A stretch of DNA of 64,000 nt. Source: Thermochromatium tepidum ATCC 43061. Lineage in GTDB: Bacteria > Pseudomonadota > Gammaproteobacteria > Chromatiales > Chromatiaceae. Both the position numbers and the translations under genes were made by a program. Shown piece by piece: positions 8,188 through 16,900 of the stretch. Below the pieces are notes generated by a model. It had not been told where the DNA came from, did not search any database, and saw nothing but the letters and a program-made list of their open reading frames with translations. The DNA lies in assembly GCF_009664085.1 (NCBI RefSeq), contig NZ_CP039268.1, positions 2,461,001 through 2,525,000 of the forward strand, read 5' to 3'. Numbering within the stretch: position 1 is the stretch's first letter; each line of letters begins with the position of its first letter.

Positions 8188-8240
8188 AATTAAGTGGGTG
8201 TCCTTAAATATGATCCTTAAATTAAGTGGGTGTCCTTAAC
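8188..8240. repeat. Direct repeat TTAAGTGGGTGTCCTTAA, two copies
   Basis: An 18-base motif, TTAAGTGGGTGTCCTTAA, occurs twice about 31 bases apart, separated by an AT-rich spacer. It resembles terminal or target sequence left by repeated insertion and excision of an element. The following 8241-8485 contains only degraded sequence. Confidence 0.45.
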
Positions 8241-8485
8241 TCGCGTTTCTGCGCAGGGCACAGCGAAACCATCGGCGGTGAGTCGACCACGATCGGGAAG
8301 GATGAGATGAATTTTCAAGCGAAGCGGGAATGGGTTGAGTCGCGTGCGCCTGGCCTCGCTCCCCTAGACCCATAAGGGCTGGCACTATAGCACAAAGCCC
8401 GGCTAAACTTCCGGCTATGCCGCGCGGCTTCCCTGCTTGATTGGCCATCCCGTGAATCGAGGCCCTCGCATTCGGGCGGCGCCCG

Positions 8486-9745
8486 TTACCCCGCCACTGC
8501 CCGCACCCACTTAAGCTGCCTGGGCAGGCAAACCGTCTTGAGGTCATAGTGCGCCTGGGCGAATGCTCGCGCATTGGCCCCTAGGCGCTGCCGGACTGCA
8601 GGGTCGTCAAGGAGCGCGCACACCTCGTTGGCCAGCCCCGCGACATCGAAAAAATTCACGAGCCGCCCGGTCTCGTCGTGGCGAATCGCCTCATGGAGCG
8701 GCGGCGTGTCGCTCGCCACGATCGCACAGCCCGCGCTCATCGCCTCCAGCAGGCTCCACGAGAGCACAAACGGGTAAGTGAGATAGACATGCACGGTCGA
8801 CAGTTGCAGCAGCGCGATGAAGTGCTGGTAGGGGATGTTCCCCAGGAAGTGCACCCGCGCCCAGTCGGCATCCGGAATACGCGGGTGCACCTCGTCGATG
8901 AAGATCTGCTGCCAGGTGCGGTTGCCGTAGCGCTGGGGGTCGGGGCGCGCGCCGTAGCTCACCTCATTGCCGCCGACGATGAGCACGCGGGCGTTCGGCC
9001 GGCGCTTGAGAATCTCGGGCAATGCGCGCATGAAGATGTGATACCCACGGTAGGGTTCGAGGTTGCGGTTGACGAAGGTGATCACTTCGTTGTGCCGGGT
9101 TAGGGTGATCGGCTCGCCAGCTTGGGGCGTGAGGGTTAGCGACACATGCGGGTTGGGCGCGATCGCGTCGGTGTCGATGCCGTCGTGCACCACGGTGATC
9201 TTGGATCGAAACGGCTCGGGGAAGGTGCTTGCCTGCCAGTGGGTGGGCGAAATCCCCGCATCGGCCACGTCGAAATGCAGCAGGTGGTTGAGGTTCTTGA
9301 GCCGCAGCCGGCACGCTTCGCCTTCCGGGTCGGTCGAGGGGAATTCGGGGTCGAACCCCACATCGGCCCCGTGTGGGTGGTAGAAGAATTCGCCGTAGAT
9401 CCCCAGTTTCGTGCGCGGCCACACCTCCTTGACAAAAAGGCTCTCGCCCCAGCCGGGGTGGGCGATCACTGCATCGGGCGTAAAGCCCTGAGCGTTCAAG
9501 GCGCGCATCGCCCGGAAAGCAGCTTCGGCCCGAATCACCTTGGTTTCGAAATCGGCGACCCACGGGTGCACCGTGGGTGAGGTGCCGCGGGCCACCGCAT
9601 AGGGCATCACCCGCACCCCTTGCCAGGTGGTGGCCGGGACTTTCTGGAGCGTCAAGGCGACCACCTCATGCCCCTCAGCCGCCAAGGCGGGTGCCAAGTG
9701 CTTGAACTGGCCGGGGAAGTTCTGGTGGAGGACGAGGAGCTTCAT
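8486..9745 (-). CDS. Family 4 glycosyltransferase (Glyco_trans_4_3 type)
   Basis: A 419-residue GT-B glycosyltransferase. The N-terminal domain opens KLLVLHQNFPGQFKHLAPAL, diagnostic of the PF12000-type family 4 group. The C-terminal nucleotide-sugar-binding domain shows ITFVNRNLEPYRGYHIFMRA, RVLIVGGNEVSYG and the EX7E-like stretch SWSLLEAMSAGCAIVASDTP (about residues 330-350). The second ATG is chosen because it starts the conserved strand. It overlaps the upstream PIN-toxin stop by 4 nt, although the two are functionally unrelated. It may contribute to surface polysaccharide, but it sits 9 kb from the main cluster. Confidence 0.88.
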   Translation of the reverse strand: MKLLVLHQNFPGQFKHLAPALAAEGHEVVALTLQKVPATTWQGVRVMPYAVARGTSPTVHPWVADFETKVIRAEAAFRAMRALNAQGFTPDAVIAHPGWGESLFVKEVWPRTKLGIYGEFFYHPHGADVGFDPEFPSTDPEGEACRLRLKNLNHLLHFDVADAGISPTHWQASTFPEPFRSKITVVHDGIDTDAIAPNPHVSLTLTPQAGEPITLTRHNEVITFVNRNLEPYRGYHIFMRALPEILKRRPNARVLIVGGNEVSYGARPDPQRYGNRTWQQIFIDEVHPRIPDADWARVHFLGNIPYQHFIALLQLSTVHVYLTYPFVLSWSLLEAMSAGCAIVASDTPPLHEAIRHDETGRLVNFFDVAGLANEVCALLDDPAVRQRLGANARAFAQAHYDLKTVCLPRQLKWVRAVAG

Positions 9746-10170
9746 GCCGTCCACTGCCACGGGTCAACGAGCGCCAGACCTTCGATGCCGTCGAAGTCGC
9801 GCGTATTGCGGGTGACCAGCGTCAGGCGGTGCGTCAGGGCAATGGCGGCGATCTGGGCGTCTTCGACGGTGATCGGGCGCCCCGCGTGGGTGCGTCGCGC
9901 CACGATGTCGGCATAGCGGATGGCCGCCTGCGCATCGAAGGGCAGGCAGCGTCCGGCAAAGTCTTCGGCAAACATGGCTGCCGCCGCTTCGCGCAAGCCA
10001 TCTTTGCGCTGCCCATCGGGCAGCAGGGCAATACCCAGCTCGATTTCGGCGCGGCTGATGGCCGAGACCCAAAGCTGATCCGCCGTTTGGGCGTCGAGCC
10101 AGACCACCACCTGGGGCGCAGGCGCTGGACGCATGCACTCGGAGAGCACGTTGGTGTCAAGGAGCATCAT
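9742..10170 (-). CDS. FitB/VapC-type PIN-domain toxin
   Basis: A 142-residue PIN-domain ribonuclease. The catalytic acidic residues are present in MLLDTNVLSE (Asp), AISRAEIELGI (Glu), ITVEDAQIAAIAL (Asp) and VTRNTRDFDG (Asp). The opening LLDTNVLSE and the ending are of the FitB subtype. It overlaps the FitA-like antitoxin gene by 4 nt, giving a coupled toxin-antitoxin pair. Complete. Confidence 0.9.
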   Translation of the reverse strand: MMLLDTNVLSECMRPAPAPQVVVWLDAQTADQLWVSAISRAEIELGIALLPDGQRKDGLREAAAAMFAEDFAGRCLPFDAQAAIRYADIVARRTHAGRPITVEDAQIAAIALTHRLTLVTRNTRDFDGIEGLALVDPWQWTA

Positions 10171-10415
10171 CGCGTTTCTGTCCAGTCGAGCGCAGTGCGC
10201 GGCAATGACCGCGGCGGGATATCGATCTCGGCCGCCGCCGAGGCAAAGCGGCCCACCAGCCGCTGTCCCAGCCCTGTGGCCGGCTGCGGCTGGGCCAGGG
10301 CCTGGCGCAAGATGGCGCGCACCTCCGCTTCCATCGAGCGGCCGTGGCGCGCGGCTTGCACGCGCAGCGCGGCTTTCAGATCGTCATCCAACTGGCGGAT
10401 GGTGAGCGTGGCCAT
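10167..10415 (-). CDS. FitA-like ribbon-helix-helix antitoxin
   Basis: An 82-residue antitoxin. The N-terminus MATLTIRQLDDDLKAALRVQ with HGRSMEAEVRAILRQAL is the FitA-type ribbon-helix-helix DNA-binding domain; the C-terminal 35 residues form the toxin-binding tail. The ATG is the one that begins the conserved strand, preceded by a GGGAGG ribosome site. It is followed by the PIN toxin with a 4-nt overlap. The AT-rich stretch at about 10420-10465 is the likely autoregulated promoter. Confidence 0.88.
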   Translation of the reverse strand: MATLTIRQLDDDLKAALRVQAARHGRSMEAEVRAILRQALAQPQPATGLGQRLVGRFASAAAEIDIPPRSLPRTALDWTETR

Positions 10416-10586
10416 GAAAACCTCCCGTAATGATAGCATCGCATTCATTGTACTCATTGCCTGAGAACGCCACAAGCCCGCTGTCATCGACGCGAACAGC
10501 GCCACTTCAGCCGCCCCAGTTTCACCAGCCAGGCCAGGGCGCGAAAGACAAGTGGTTGCCGCTGGGTCGGGAGGGAGGTTGCCTGC

Positions 10587-11231
10587 TCAAGAGGCGTCCG
10601 CTGCGCGCTCAGGCGCGGCGAGCGGAAAGTGCTGAGCCGCCAGCGCGCGCAGTGCTGCCTCCTCCATCGGCCCCTTGCTGGCAAGCGCCCAGAGATCGAA
10701 GTAGGGGGCAACGCCGCGACGCAGCGCGGCAACGTGGGTAAAACCGACGGCAAGGAGCGTGTGGGTGAGCACCGCCTGGGTAAACCCGCAGCGGTGCGCC
10801 ATGTAGCGGTTGCCGCGGGCCAAGGCGGGGCGATGGCCGTAGAGGATGTCGATCGGGGCGATCGGTCCGGCAGGTGCCGTGTAGCAGGGCTCCAGGAGCT
10901 TACCCTCAGCCACCAGCGCGCAGACCGATTGCAGATCGGGGCAGGTGATGACGGCAAAGCCGTCGGGCTTCAAGACGCGCCGGAACTCCTGGAGCGCCAC
11001 GGGCACTTCGTGCGCTTCCAGGTGCTCGAGGTTGTGACTGGAGAAGATGGCATCCACCGAAGCATCTGCCACTTCCGCCATGTCGGTCATGGTGCCTACG
11101 ACATCCGGGGCCACACTCGGGTCGATGTCCAGGCGCAGTTCGTGCCACTCGGGGGTGTTGAAGCCGCGTGTGGTCTGGTCTTTGTGCTTGGCGCCGCAGC
11201 CGACGTGGAGGAAGGTGGGCACGGCTACCAC
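10587..11231 (-). CDS. Class I SAM-dependent methyltransferase
   Basis: A 214-residue methyltransferase of the Methyltransf_11 type. Motif I is the short FLHVGCGAKHKD near residue 8, followed by LDIDPSVAPDVVGTM, the acidic motif DAIFSSHNLEHLEAHEV and VLKPDGFAVITCPDLQS. It carries His in place of some canonical motif-I residues, as in predicted small-molecule or glycan methyltransferases. It overlaps the upstream DUF3782 gene by 7 nt. The C-terminus ends abruptly at AADAS; another frame continues as LVFRALAWLVKLGRLKWRC to about 10484, so a late frameshift is possible. The substrate is unknown. Confidence 0.78.
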   Translation of the reverse strand: MVAVPTFLHVGCGAKHKDQTTRGFNTPEWHELRLDIDPSVAPDVVGTMTDMAEVADASVDAIFSSHNLEHLEAHEVPVALQEFRRVLKPDGFAVITCPDLQSVCALVAEGKLLEPCYTAPAGPIAPIDILYGHRPALARGNRYMAHRCGFTQAVLTHTLLAVGFTHVAALRRGVAPYFDLWALASKGPMEEAALRALAAQHFPLAAPERAADAS

Positions 11232-11848
11232 GCCTTGGGCTGGAACGCCTCGTCGTTCAACAGCCGCATCGTCTCGCCTGAGGGGGCAAGTACAAAGAGC
11301 CCCTTACGATAGGCGTAGGCAGCGACTTCCTCGGGCACGACCATGGCAGCGACTGCCGCCAAAAGCTTATAGCCGCCATACTCCGGCCAATACGTCTTGA
11401 AGTGCGCCAGGCGCTCGAGGTGTTCATTGACGTCATCGACCGAGAGGTGACTTTTGCACTCAACGGCAATGAGGGTATCGCTGTCGATGACCGCCAAATC
11501 GACTTGCGCCAGTAGCCGTCCGTCATCATCGCGGCAAGTGAGGTCTTGCATCGTGCGGTGCACTTTCAGGCCCCGCGCCTGGAAAAGCGCCACCACAGCC
11601 GGCTCGACCATCTCCTCGACAAACTCGCCCAGCCGATTGCCCAGGCGACCCAGATCCCGCGAGATGCGCTCAACCAGGCGGCGGGTCTCGCGCATCTGCG
11701 CTTCGGTCTCCTGGAATTTGCGGTCGGTCTCCTGGAATTTGCGGTCAGTTTCCTGGAACTTGCGGTCGGTATCCTTGCTTTGGATGGCGAGTTCTGCCAC
11801 GAGGGCCTTGATCTCGTCCCAGCTCATCTCGGCGGCGGTGGTGCTCAT
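11225..11848 (-). CDS. DUF3782 coiled-coil/nuclease-fold protein
   Basis: A 207-residue protein with a helical N-terminus containing three tandem DRKFQET heptads (about residues 28-48), a coiled coil to about residue 80, and a C-terminal domain with VDLAVIDSDTLIAVECKSHLS. The D-x(n)-EcK arrangement there resembles a PD-(D/E)XK nuclease fold. This layout is common in cyanobacterial and purple-bacterial DUF3782 proteins of unknown role. The DNA heptad repeat (21-bp unit) could change copy number by slippage. It is co-oriented and overlapping with the methyltransferase gene downstream. Confidence 0.75.
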   Translation of the reverse strand: MSTTAAEMSWDEIKALVAELAIQSKDTDRKFQETDRKFQETDRKFQETEAQMRETRRLVERISRDLGRLGNRLGEFVEEMVEPAVVALFQARGLKVHRTMQDLTCRDDDGRLLAQVDLAVIDSDTLIAVECKSHLSVDDVNEHLERLAHFKTYWPEYGGYKLLAAVAAMVVPEEVAAYAYRKGLFVLAPSGETMRLLNDEAFQPKAW

Positions 11849-11875
11849 CGACGTCTCTCCCCGGATTGCATGGCT

Positions 11876-13096
11876 TCATTCTCGCACAGCCGTCGGCACC
11901 CTTGACAAGGCAAGAAAATCGGGAATCGCAAAACGACACGACGCCGCTTCACTCTCGAACACCCGATTGGCCGCTTTCATCCCACGCAGGAACTTCGCCT
12001 GCCGCCGGGCGGCAAGCTCGACCAATGCCGCCGGCTTGCCGATGGCGCTGCCGAATGCCTTCAGCAAGCTCGTGGCATGTTCGATGAACGCCTCCGTGTC
12101 GATGCCCAGGCGCTCCAGGAGTTTCGGCGTCTTCTCGGGAATGAAGCCGCGCTTCTTGGGGTGCACGCATCGACCGAGTGTTTCGATGAGGTCAATGTAA
12201 TCCTCGAAGGCGAAGGGTATCGCCCAATCTTCGCGCCCTGTCGCATCGAAAGGAAGCAAGGGGGCCGGCGTCAGTTCTGCCATCGCCGCTTCGTTCGTGT
12301 CGAGGGTGACGGAAGCCTTGCTCGCCGCAAGCGCTTCCTGAGCCGCCACGACTTTTTCCGCGCCGTGCCTGCCGACCTCGCTTTCATCGGCCGCAGTGAT
12401 TGTCGGCGCTTGCATCGTCGCGATCGCGTGCTGGACGCGCTCTTCCACCACCTGCGGCTGCAGGCGCGCTTGCACGCTGGTGTAGTCGCTGGCTTCCGGC
12501 GTCTCGGCGATCCCCGCGCGGATCGGATTGAGATCGACATAGGCCATTGCCGCGAGCAGCGCCTGCTCATCCAGAAGCGCCTGACTCTTGAAGCGACCTT
12601 CCCAGAAGCGGCCTTTCACTTGGTCCTCCTGGTTCGCCAGCCGCGCAATCCCCTCGTTGAGCACCCGCATGAACCAGGACAAATCCGCCAAGCGGGCACG
12701 GTAGAGCTGCGCCCATTCCTGCACCCGCGCAAGCTCCGCCATCCCCAACTCGCCCCGGGTGCATGGATCGAGGTACCGCCGCACCAGCAGCGGGCCGGTG
12801 AAAAGCTGCGTCCAACGCATGAGCACCTCGTCATCGCTCAGGGCCTGCGCGCGCTGGGCATCGACCCGGAGCACGATGTGGTAGTGGTTGCTCATCACCG
12901 CATAGGCGGCCACATCGATGGTAAAGACCAAGGCGAGCTGCCGGATGCGCGCCTCGATCCACCCGCGGCGGTGGTCGAAGTTCTTGCCCGTGTGGGCGTC
13001 CTCACCGCAGAGGAAAGCACGCCGCACACAGCGGCTGACCACGTGATACCACGGGGTGTCGGAAAGCGAAACCAAGGTCGAGCGGGGGCGGGTCAT
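11876..13096 (-). CDS. RAYT-type Y1 transposase
   Basis: A 406-residue single-strand transposase of the REP-associated tyrosine (Y1/HUH) type. The N-terminal domain (residues 1-200) shows YHVVSRCVRRAFLCG, the His-x-His pair in VMSNHYHIVLRV, and the Tyr-bearing AMAYVDLNPIRAGI. A long C-terminal extension (to residue 406) is specific to this subgroup. A near-identical C-terminal fragment occurs at 2726-2895 and a copy of the 5' flank at 13718-13800, so the element has moved or recombined locally. It appears intact. Such proteins act on palindromic REP sequences, several of which are present in the window. Confidence 0.82.
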   Translation of the reverse strand: MTRPRSTLVSLSDTPWYHVVSRCVRRAFLCGEDAHTGKNFDHRRGWIEARIRQLALVFTIDVAAYAVMSNHYHIVLRVDAQRAQALSDDEVLMRWTQLFTGPLLVRRYLDPCTRGELGMAELARVQEWAQLYRARLADLSWFMRVLNEGIARLANQEDQVKGRFWEGRFKSQALLDEQALLAAMAYVDLNPIRAGIAETPEASDYTSVQARLQPQVVEERVQHAIATMQAPTITAADESEVGRHGAEKVVAAQEALAASKASVTLDTNEAAMAELTPAPLLPFDATGREDWAIPFAFEDYIDLIETLGRCVHPKKRGFIPEKTPKLLERLGIDTEAFIEHATSLLKAFGSAIGKPAALVELAARRQAKFLRGMKAANRVFESEAASCRFAIPDFLALSRVPTAVRE

Positions 13097-13137
13097 GGGC
13101 GACGGATGGCAGAGCAGAGAATCATGCAGCTGTCTTC

Positions 13138-13377
13138 TCAGGTGGCGTGTTCGAAGGAAAGCTCGTAGAGCGTCTCGGGGGCAATATCGATTTCACCCGG
13201 CCACACAACAGTGCCGTAATCAACCCGCGCCAACGCAAAGAACGCCGGATTTTGCAGGCAGCGATAAATGGGTAAATGCAGGTAAGGACGCATATCGAAT
13301 CGCCGCTTCTCGCCGTTGGAAAATGTCAGCGCTAGATGAAAGTTTGGCTCAACTGCAACGGAAGTCACCCTGATCAT
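13138..13377 (-). CDS. DUF2442-family protein
   Basis: A 79-residue protein with the DUF2442 pattern: an N-terminal beta hairpin (FHLALTFSNGEKRRFDMRPY) and the C-terminal VVWPGEIDIAPETLYE, where a conserved Trp/Asp lies. Family members often travel with DUF4160 genes, as here (11-nt gap), and have been suggested to form toxin-antitoxin-like pairs; the function is unproven. The second ATG in frame is chosen because the first 22 codons of the longer frame come from the upstream gene's region. Confidence 0.82.
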   Translation of the reverse strand: MIRVTSVAVEPNFHLALTFSNGEKRRFDMRPYLHLPIYRCLQNPAFFALARVDYGTVVWPGEIDIAPETLYELSFEHAT

Positions 13378-13388
13378 GGATGGCCTCC

Positions 13389-13658
13389 TCAGCGCAACGG
13401 CTCGATTTTGAAAATTGGCTCGCCCTTTGCGGCCAAGGCCCAATCAGCCATCAGTTCCTCCTCATGGATCGCTATCCAGGCTTGAAGAATGCGCAGTTTC
13501 TTAAGGGGCAATTCACCTTCAATGAGTTCCCCGTCTGGAATCGAAACAACCACCTCGCCCCCCCGATACTCCACGTGCAAGTGTGGCAAGTGATGCTGCT
13601 GGCTGTCCATGTAAAACATGCGGATAACCAAACCGTAAAACATGCTGATGGTGGGCAT
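13389..13658 (-). CDS. DUF4160-family protein
   Basis: An 89-residue protein matching DUF4160: PTISMFYGLVIRMFYMD, then HHLPHLHVEYRGGEVVVSI with the conserved His-x-x-His-x-His motif, ending in a helix (KKLRILQAWIAIHEEELM). Co-transcribed with the DUF2442 gene 11 nt downstream. The His-rich motif suggests metal or nucleic-acid binding, but no activity is established. Together the two form a mobile two-gene cassette. Confidence 0.84.
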   Translation of the reverse strand: MPTISMFYGLVIRMFYMDSQQHHLPHLHVEYRGGEVVVSIPDGELIEGELPLKKLRILQAWIAIHEEELMADWALAAKGEPIFKIEPLR

Positions 13659-13717
13659 AGCGAGCCTCATGAATAGCGAAGTGTCCCGCCATAAGCGGAC
13701 CGCACACCTTACATGGT

Positions 13718-13800
13718 CTGTACCCTATTACCGACGAAACCAGGGTCGAGCGGGGCGGGTCATGGGCAAAGGATGGCAGAGGGTGGGGAGGATGTCCGGC
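13718..13800. repeat. Second copy of the 5' flank of the RAYT gene
   Basis: The stretch around 13738-13795 (AAACCAGGGTCGAGCGGG, GGTCATGGGCAAAGGATGG) repeats with few changes the sequence at about 13067-13110 that spans the RAYT start codon. A nearby TGGTCTGTACCCTATTA motif recurs at about 1908-1925 as TGGTCTGTCCCCTATTA. The DUF2442/DUF4160 pair thus lies between two partial copies of the same element flank. Confidence 0.6.
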
Positions 13801-13832
13801 GTTCTATTTTCTCATTGTTACCTAATGTTGAA

Positions 13833-13866
13833 GAAAAACCCCGCCCTTCTTGCGAGAGGCGGGGCA
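13833..13866 (-). terminator. Rho-independent terminator of the S-layer gene
   Basis: A strong stem CCCCGCC/GGCGGGG with an 11-base loop, followed on the minus strand by a T run (GGGGTTTTTC). It lies about 85 nt past the stop of the large RTX/S-layer gene and is correctly oriented to end that transcript. Confidence 0.8.
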
Positions 13867-13948
13867 AGTGGTTTTGACTCCAGCGTTTTGCAGGCTTCGA
13901 GGAATGGGCCGGAAAATACGACCTACCCTCTATCCCGCCTTGCAACGC

Positions 13949-16900
13949 TTAGGCAGCGATGATTGCCAGGTTGTTATTGTTGAACGCGGCGTAGTCCGAC
14001 GCGCTCATCGAGATGCTGCCGATGATGGTGATCGTGTCGGTCGTTTCCACCGTCGTATTCACACCCGAGTCAACCAAGCCGACCACCGCCCGGCTGTTGG
14101 TGGTGTCGTAGAACATCACGAAGATGTCATCGCCTGCCGCCACCAAGCCGGTTACCGTCGCTGTCCCGATCGCGGCGTTGAAGGCTTGCTGCGCCGTCAA
14201 GCCTGCCGTCGCAACGCCCGTCGTCAGCTTGATGAGGTCGGTGCCGGTCACGATGCCCGCCGCGCCGGCGTTTTGGGCGACATTCATGACCGTGGTGGCA
14301 CCCGCTGCGTCAGCGGCTACTCCACCAAAGAATGCGGTACCACCAAAGTAGTTACCGATGGCTGCCGACAGTTGCAGAATATCCGTCGTCGTCGCCGTGC
14401 TGCCGACGGTGAAGTCGGTGATATAGGCCACATTGTTGTACAACCCCGGCAGATTATTAGAGGCAGCGGCGCCCCGCAGGATGAAGGTGTCGAAACCCGC
14501 ACCACCGGTCAGCACGTCGCCAGCGGTGGCAGGGTTGCCCGTCACCACGTTGGCGATCGTGTCATTCCCGTCGCCGCCGTTGATGATGTCGCCAGCGGTG
14601 GAGCCGTTGAGCGTGTCACCATTGGCCGTGCCGGTGATGCTGGTCGCGGTCGTGCTTGTGCCGCCGGTCAAGGTCAGCGTCGCCGCGCCGGTCATGCCCG
14701 AGGCGTCGATGCTGTCGGCGCGCACCGCGCCAGTGAAGGTGATATTTTGGCTACCGGTGATCACCAGCGCTTGAGTGGCCGCGGTGTCGGTGATGGTGAA
14801 GGTGCCGCCAAAGGAACCCGCGCCGCCTTGCACCAGCAGGTTAACGGTCTCGGCGCCGTTGATGGTGACGTTACCGCCGCCAAAGGTGTTGCCGGCGCCA
14901 CTCGAACCCAAGGTGACATTGAGGACGTCGTTGGTGGCCGTGCCCGCGACGTTGACGGTCAGGTTATTGCCGCCGGAGTCGTTGCCCTGCAAATCCAAGC
15001 TGTTCGTGCCAGCCGCGTAGCTCACGGTACCGGCACCAGCCATATCCGCCCCAAACCGCAGCCCGGTCGCACCGAAGTTGCTGACGGTCACCGTGCCGTT
15101 GAGGCCATCGGACAAACCAATGACTTCGATATTCGACACATTGCTCTGAACCGTCGTCGCGCCGGTGGCTTCAGTGTTTTTGAGCACCAGGCGGTCGGTA
15201 TCGTCGCCGCCGTTGATGGTATCGTTGGCGGTGTAGGTGCCGTTCATGTCGATCACGTCGTCCTTGGAGCCGCCGGTGATCTTCATGTTCTGCGTATTGC
15301 CTGCAGCGACTTGCAGGTTGGTCAGCTTGCCGGTGAAGGCGCTGGCATCGACCTCGGTCACCGTGGTGTCGCCCAGCGGCAGGGTCAGATTCTGGCTGCC
15401 GGTAACCACAACCTTGGCCAGCGAGTTACCAGCGCCATCGGTAAGGCTGGTCAGCACGTTGGCCACCGTGCCTTGCGAATCCACGGTGATGGTCTCATAG
15501 CCGCTGCCCGCCGCCGACGGCTGCAGGGTGACCGTGCCCCCCGTGACCGAGCTGAGCTTGAGGGTCACGGCGTCCGACGTGCCCGACATCTTGCTGGACG
15601 CATTGGTCAGCGTGAAGTCCTGGTCCGTGTTGGAGAGCTCCACCGTGGTCGGCACGCCCTGGACGTTTTGCACAGTCGCGGTCGCGCCCGCGGCCGTGTT
15701 GTTGCCCGACTTGATGGTGGTGAGCTGGTTGTCGCCATTGGCGAGATCGAGCGTGAAGGCAGCAGCAATATTGCTCAGGTCGAGCTGCAGCACTTCGATG
15801 TTCTTCACCGAGGTCGGTGTGACGGTAGTAGCAGCAGTGTTGATGTGCTGCACGAACAGCGTGTCGGTGCCATCGCCGCCATCGACGGCATCGGCGTTGC
15901 CCAGGGTGTTGAGTTGGCCCGCTGAGGTGACAGCGAGGCTTGCGTCGAAGGTTTCGCCGGCCGAGGTACCGGTGATGTTGTCCACACCGGTAGTTAAGGT
16001 CTGGCCCGACGTGGATGACTTGGTGGTGAAGTTCAGCGTGGCGTTGTCGCTGATGCCCGCAAAGGCGTTGCCGTCCTCGTCCAAAATGGCGGTGGCGCTG
16101 ACGTTGACCGCGTAGCTGGTGCCGGCCTTGAGGTCAGCGGTGGGGTTGATGGTGACGGTGTTGCCGCTGACGCTGACTTGGGTCGCGTCTTGGGTGTTGA
16201 TGACGCGGTTGTCGGTGGCGTCGCTGATGTTGACCAGGGTGATGGTGCCGATGCCGAGCTTGACGGCTTCGTTGAAGGTCAGCGTCAGGTTGGCGTTGGC
16301 CGCAAAGTCGGTCGCGTTATCCGCCGGGTTGCTGCTCGTGAGCGTGGGCGGGGTGGTGTCGGTGGAGGTGGCTTTGGTGGAGTCGATCTTGTCGGCCTTG
16401 TTGCCCAGCGCGTCTTCGAGCACGGTGCCATCATAGGCGATGTAGGTATCGCCCGAGCCCAGCGCCGAGGCGAGGGTGAGCGTGACGGTGTTGCCCGAGA
16501 TGGTCGCGGTGTTGATGGAGTAGCTGGCGCCGCCCTGGGTGACGGTAAAGAGCGCCGAGGGGTTGGACAGGGCCACGACCTTGAGCGCTTCGTCGAAGTT
16601 GATCTTGACCGTGGTGCCCGAGGCCGCGGCGCTGACGAACTTGGGCCCGATGTCGTCGACGTCGGTCACAGTGAGGGTGACGTCGGTGTCGGCGGACTTG
16701 TTGCCAGCCGCGTCGATGGCGCGCACCTTGAGGGTGAAGGTGTTGGGCGTGGTCTCGAAGTCGTTGGCGGCCTTGGTCTTGTCCGCACCGGCCTCCGTCA
16801 GGGTGATCTTGCCGTCTTTGTCGATGGCAAAGAAGCCGTCGTCGTTACCGCCGACGATCTCGAAGGTGGCGATGGTGCCAGCAGCGCCGCCGACACCGAC

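Noticed and set aside
11740-11800. DRKFQET 21-bp repeats considered as an assembly artefact
   Set aside because: The three units carry different synonymous bases and fit a coiled-coil heptad pattern usual in this family.
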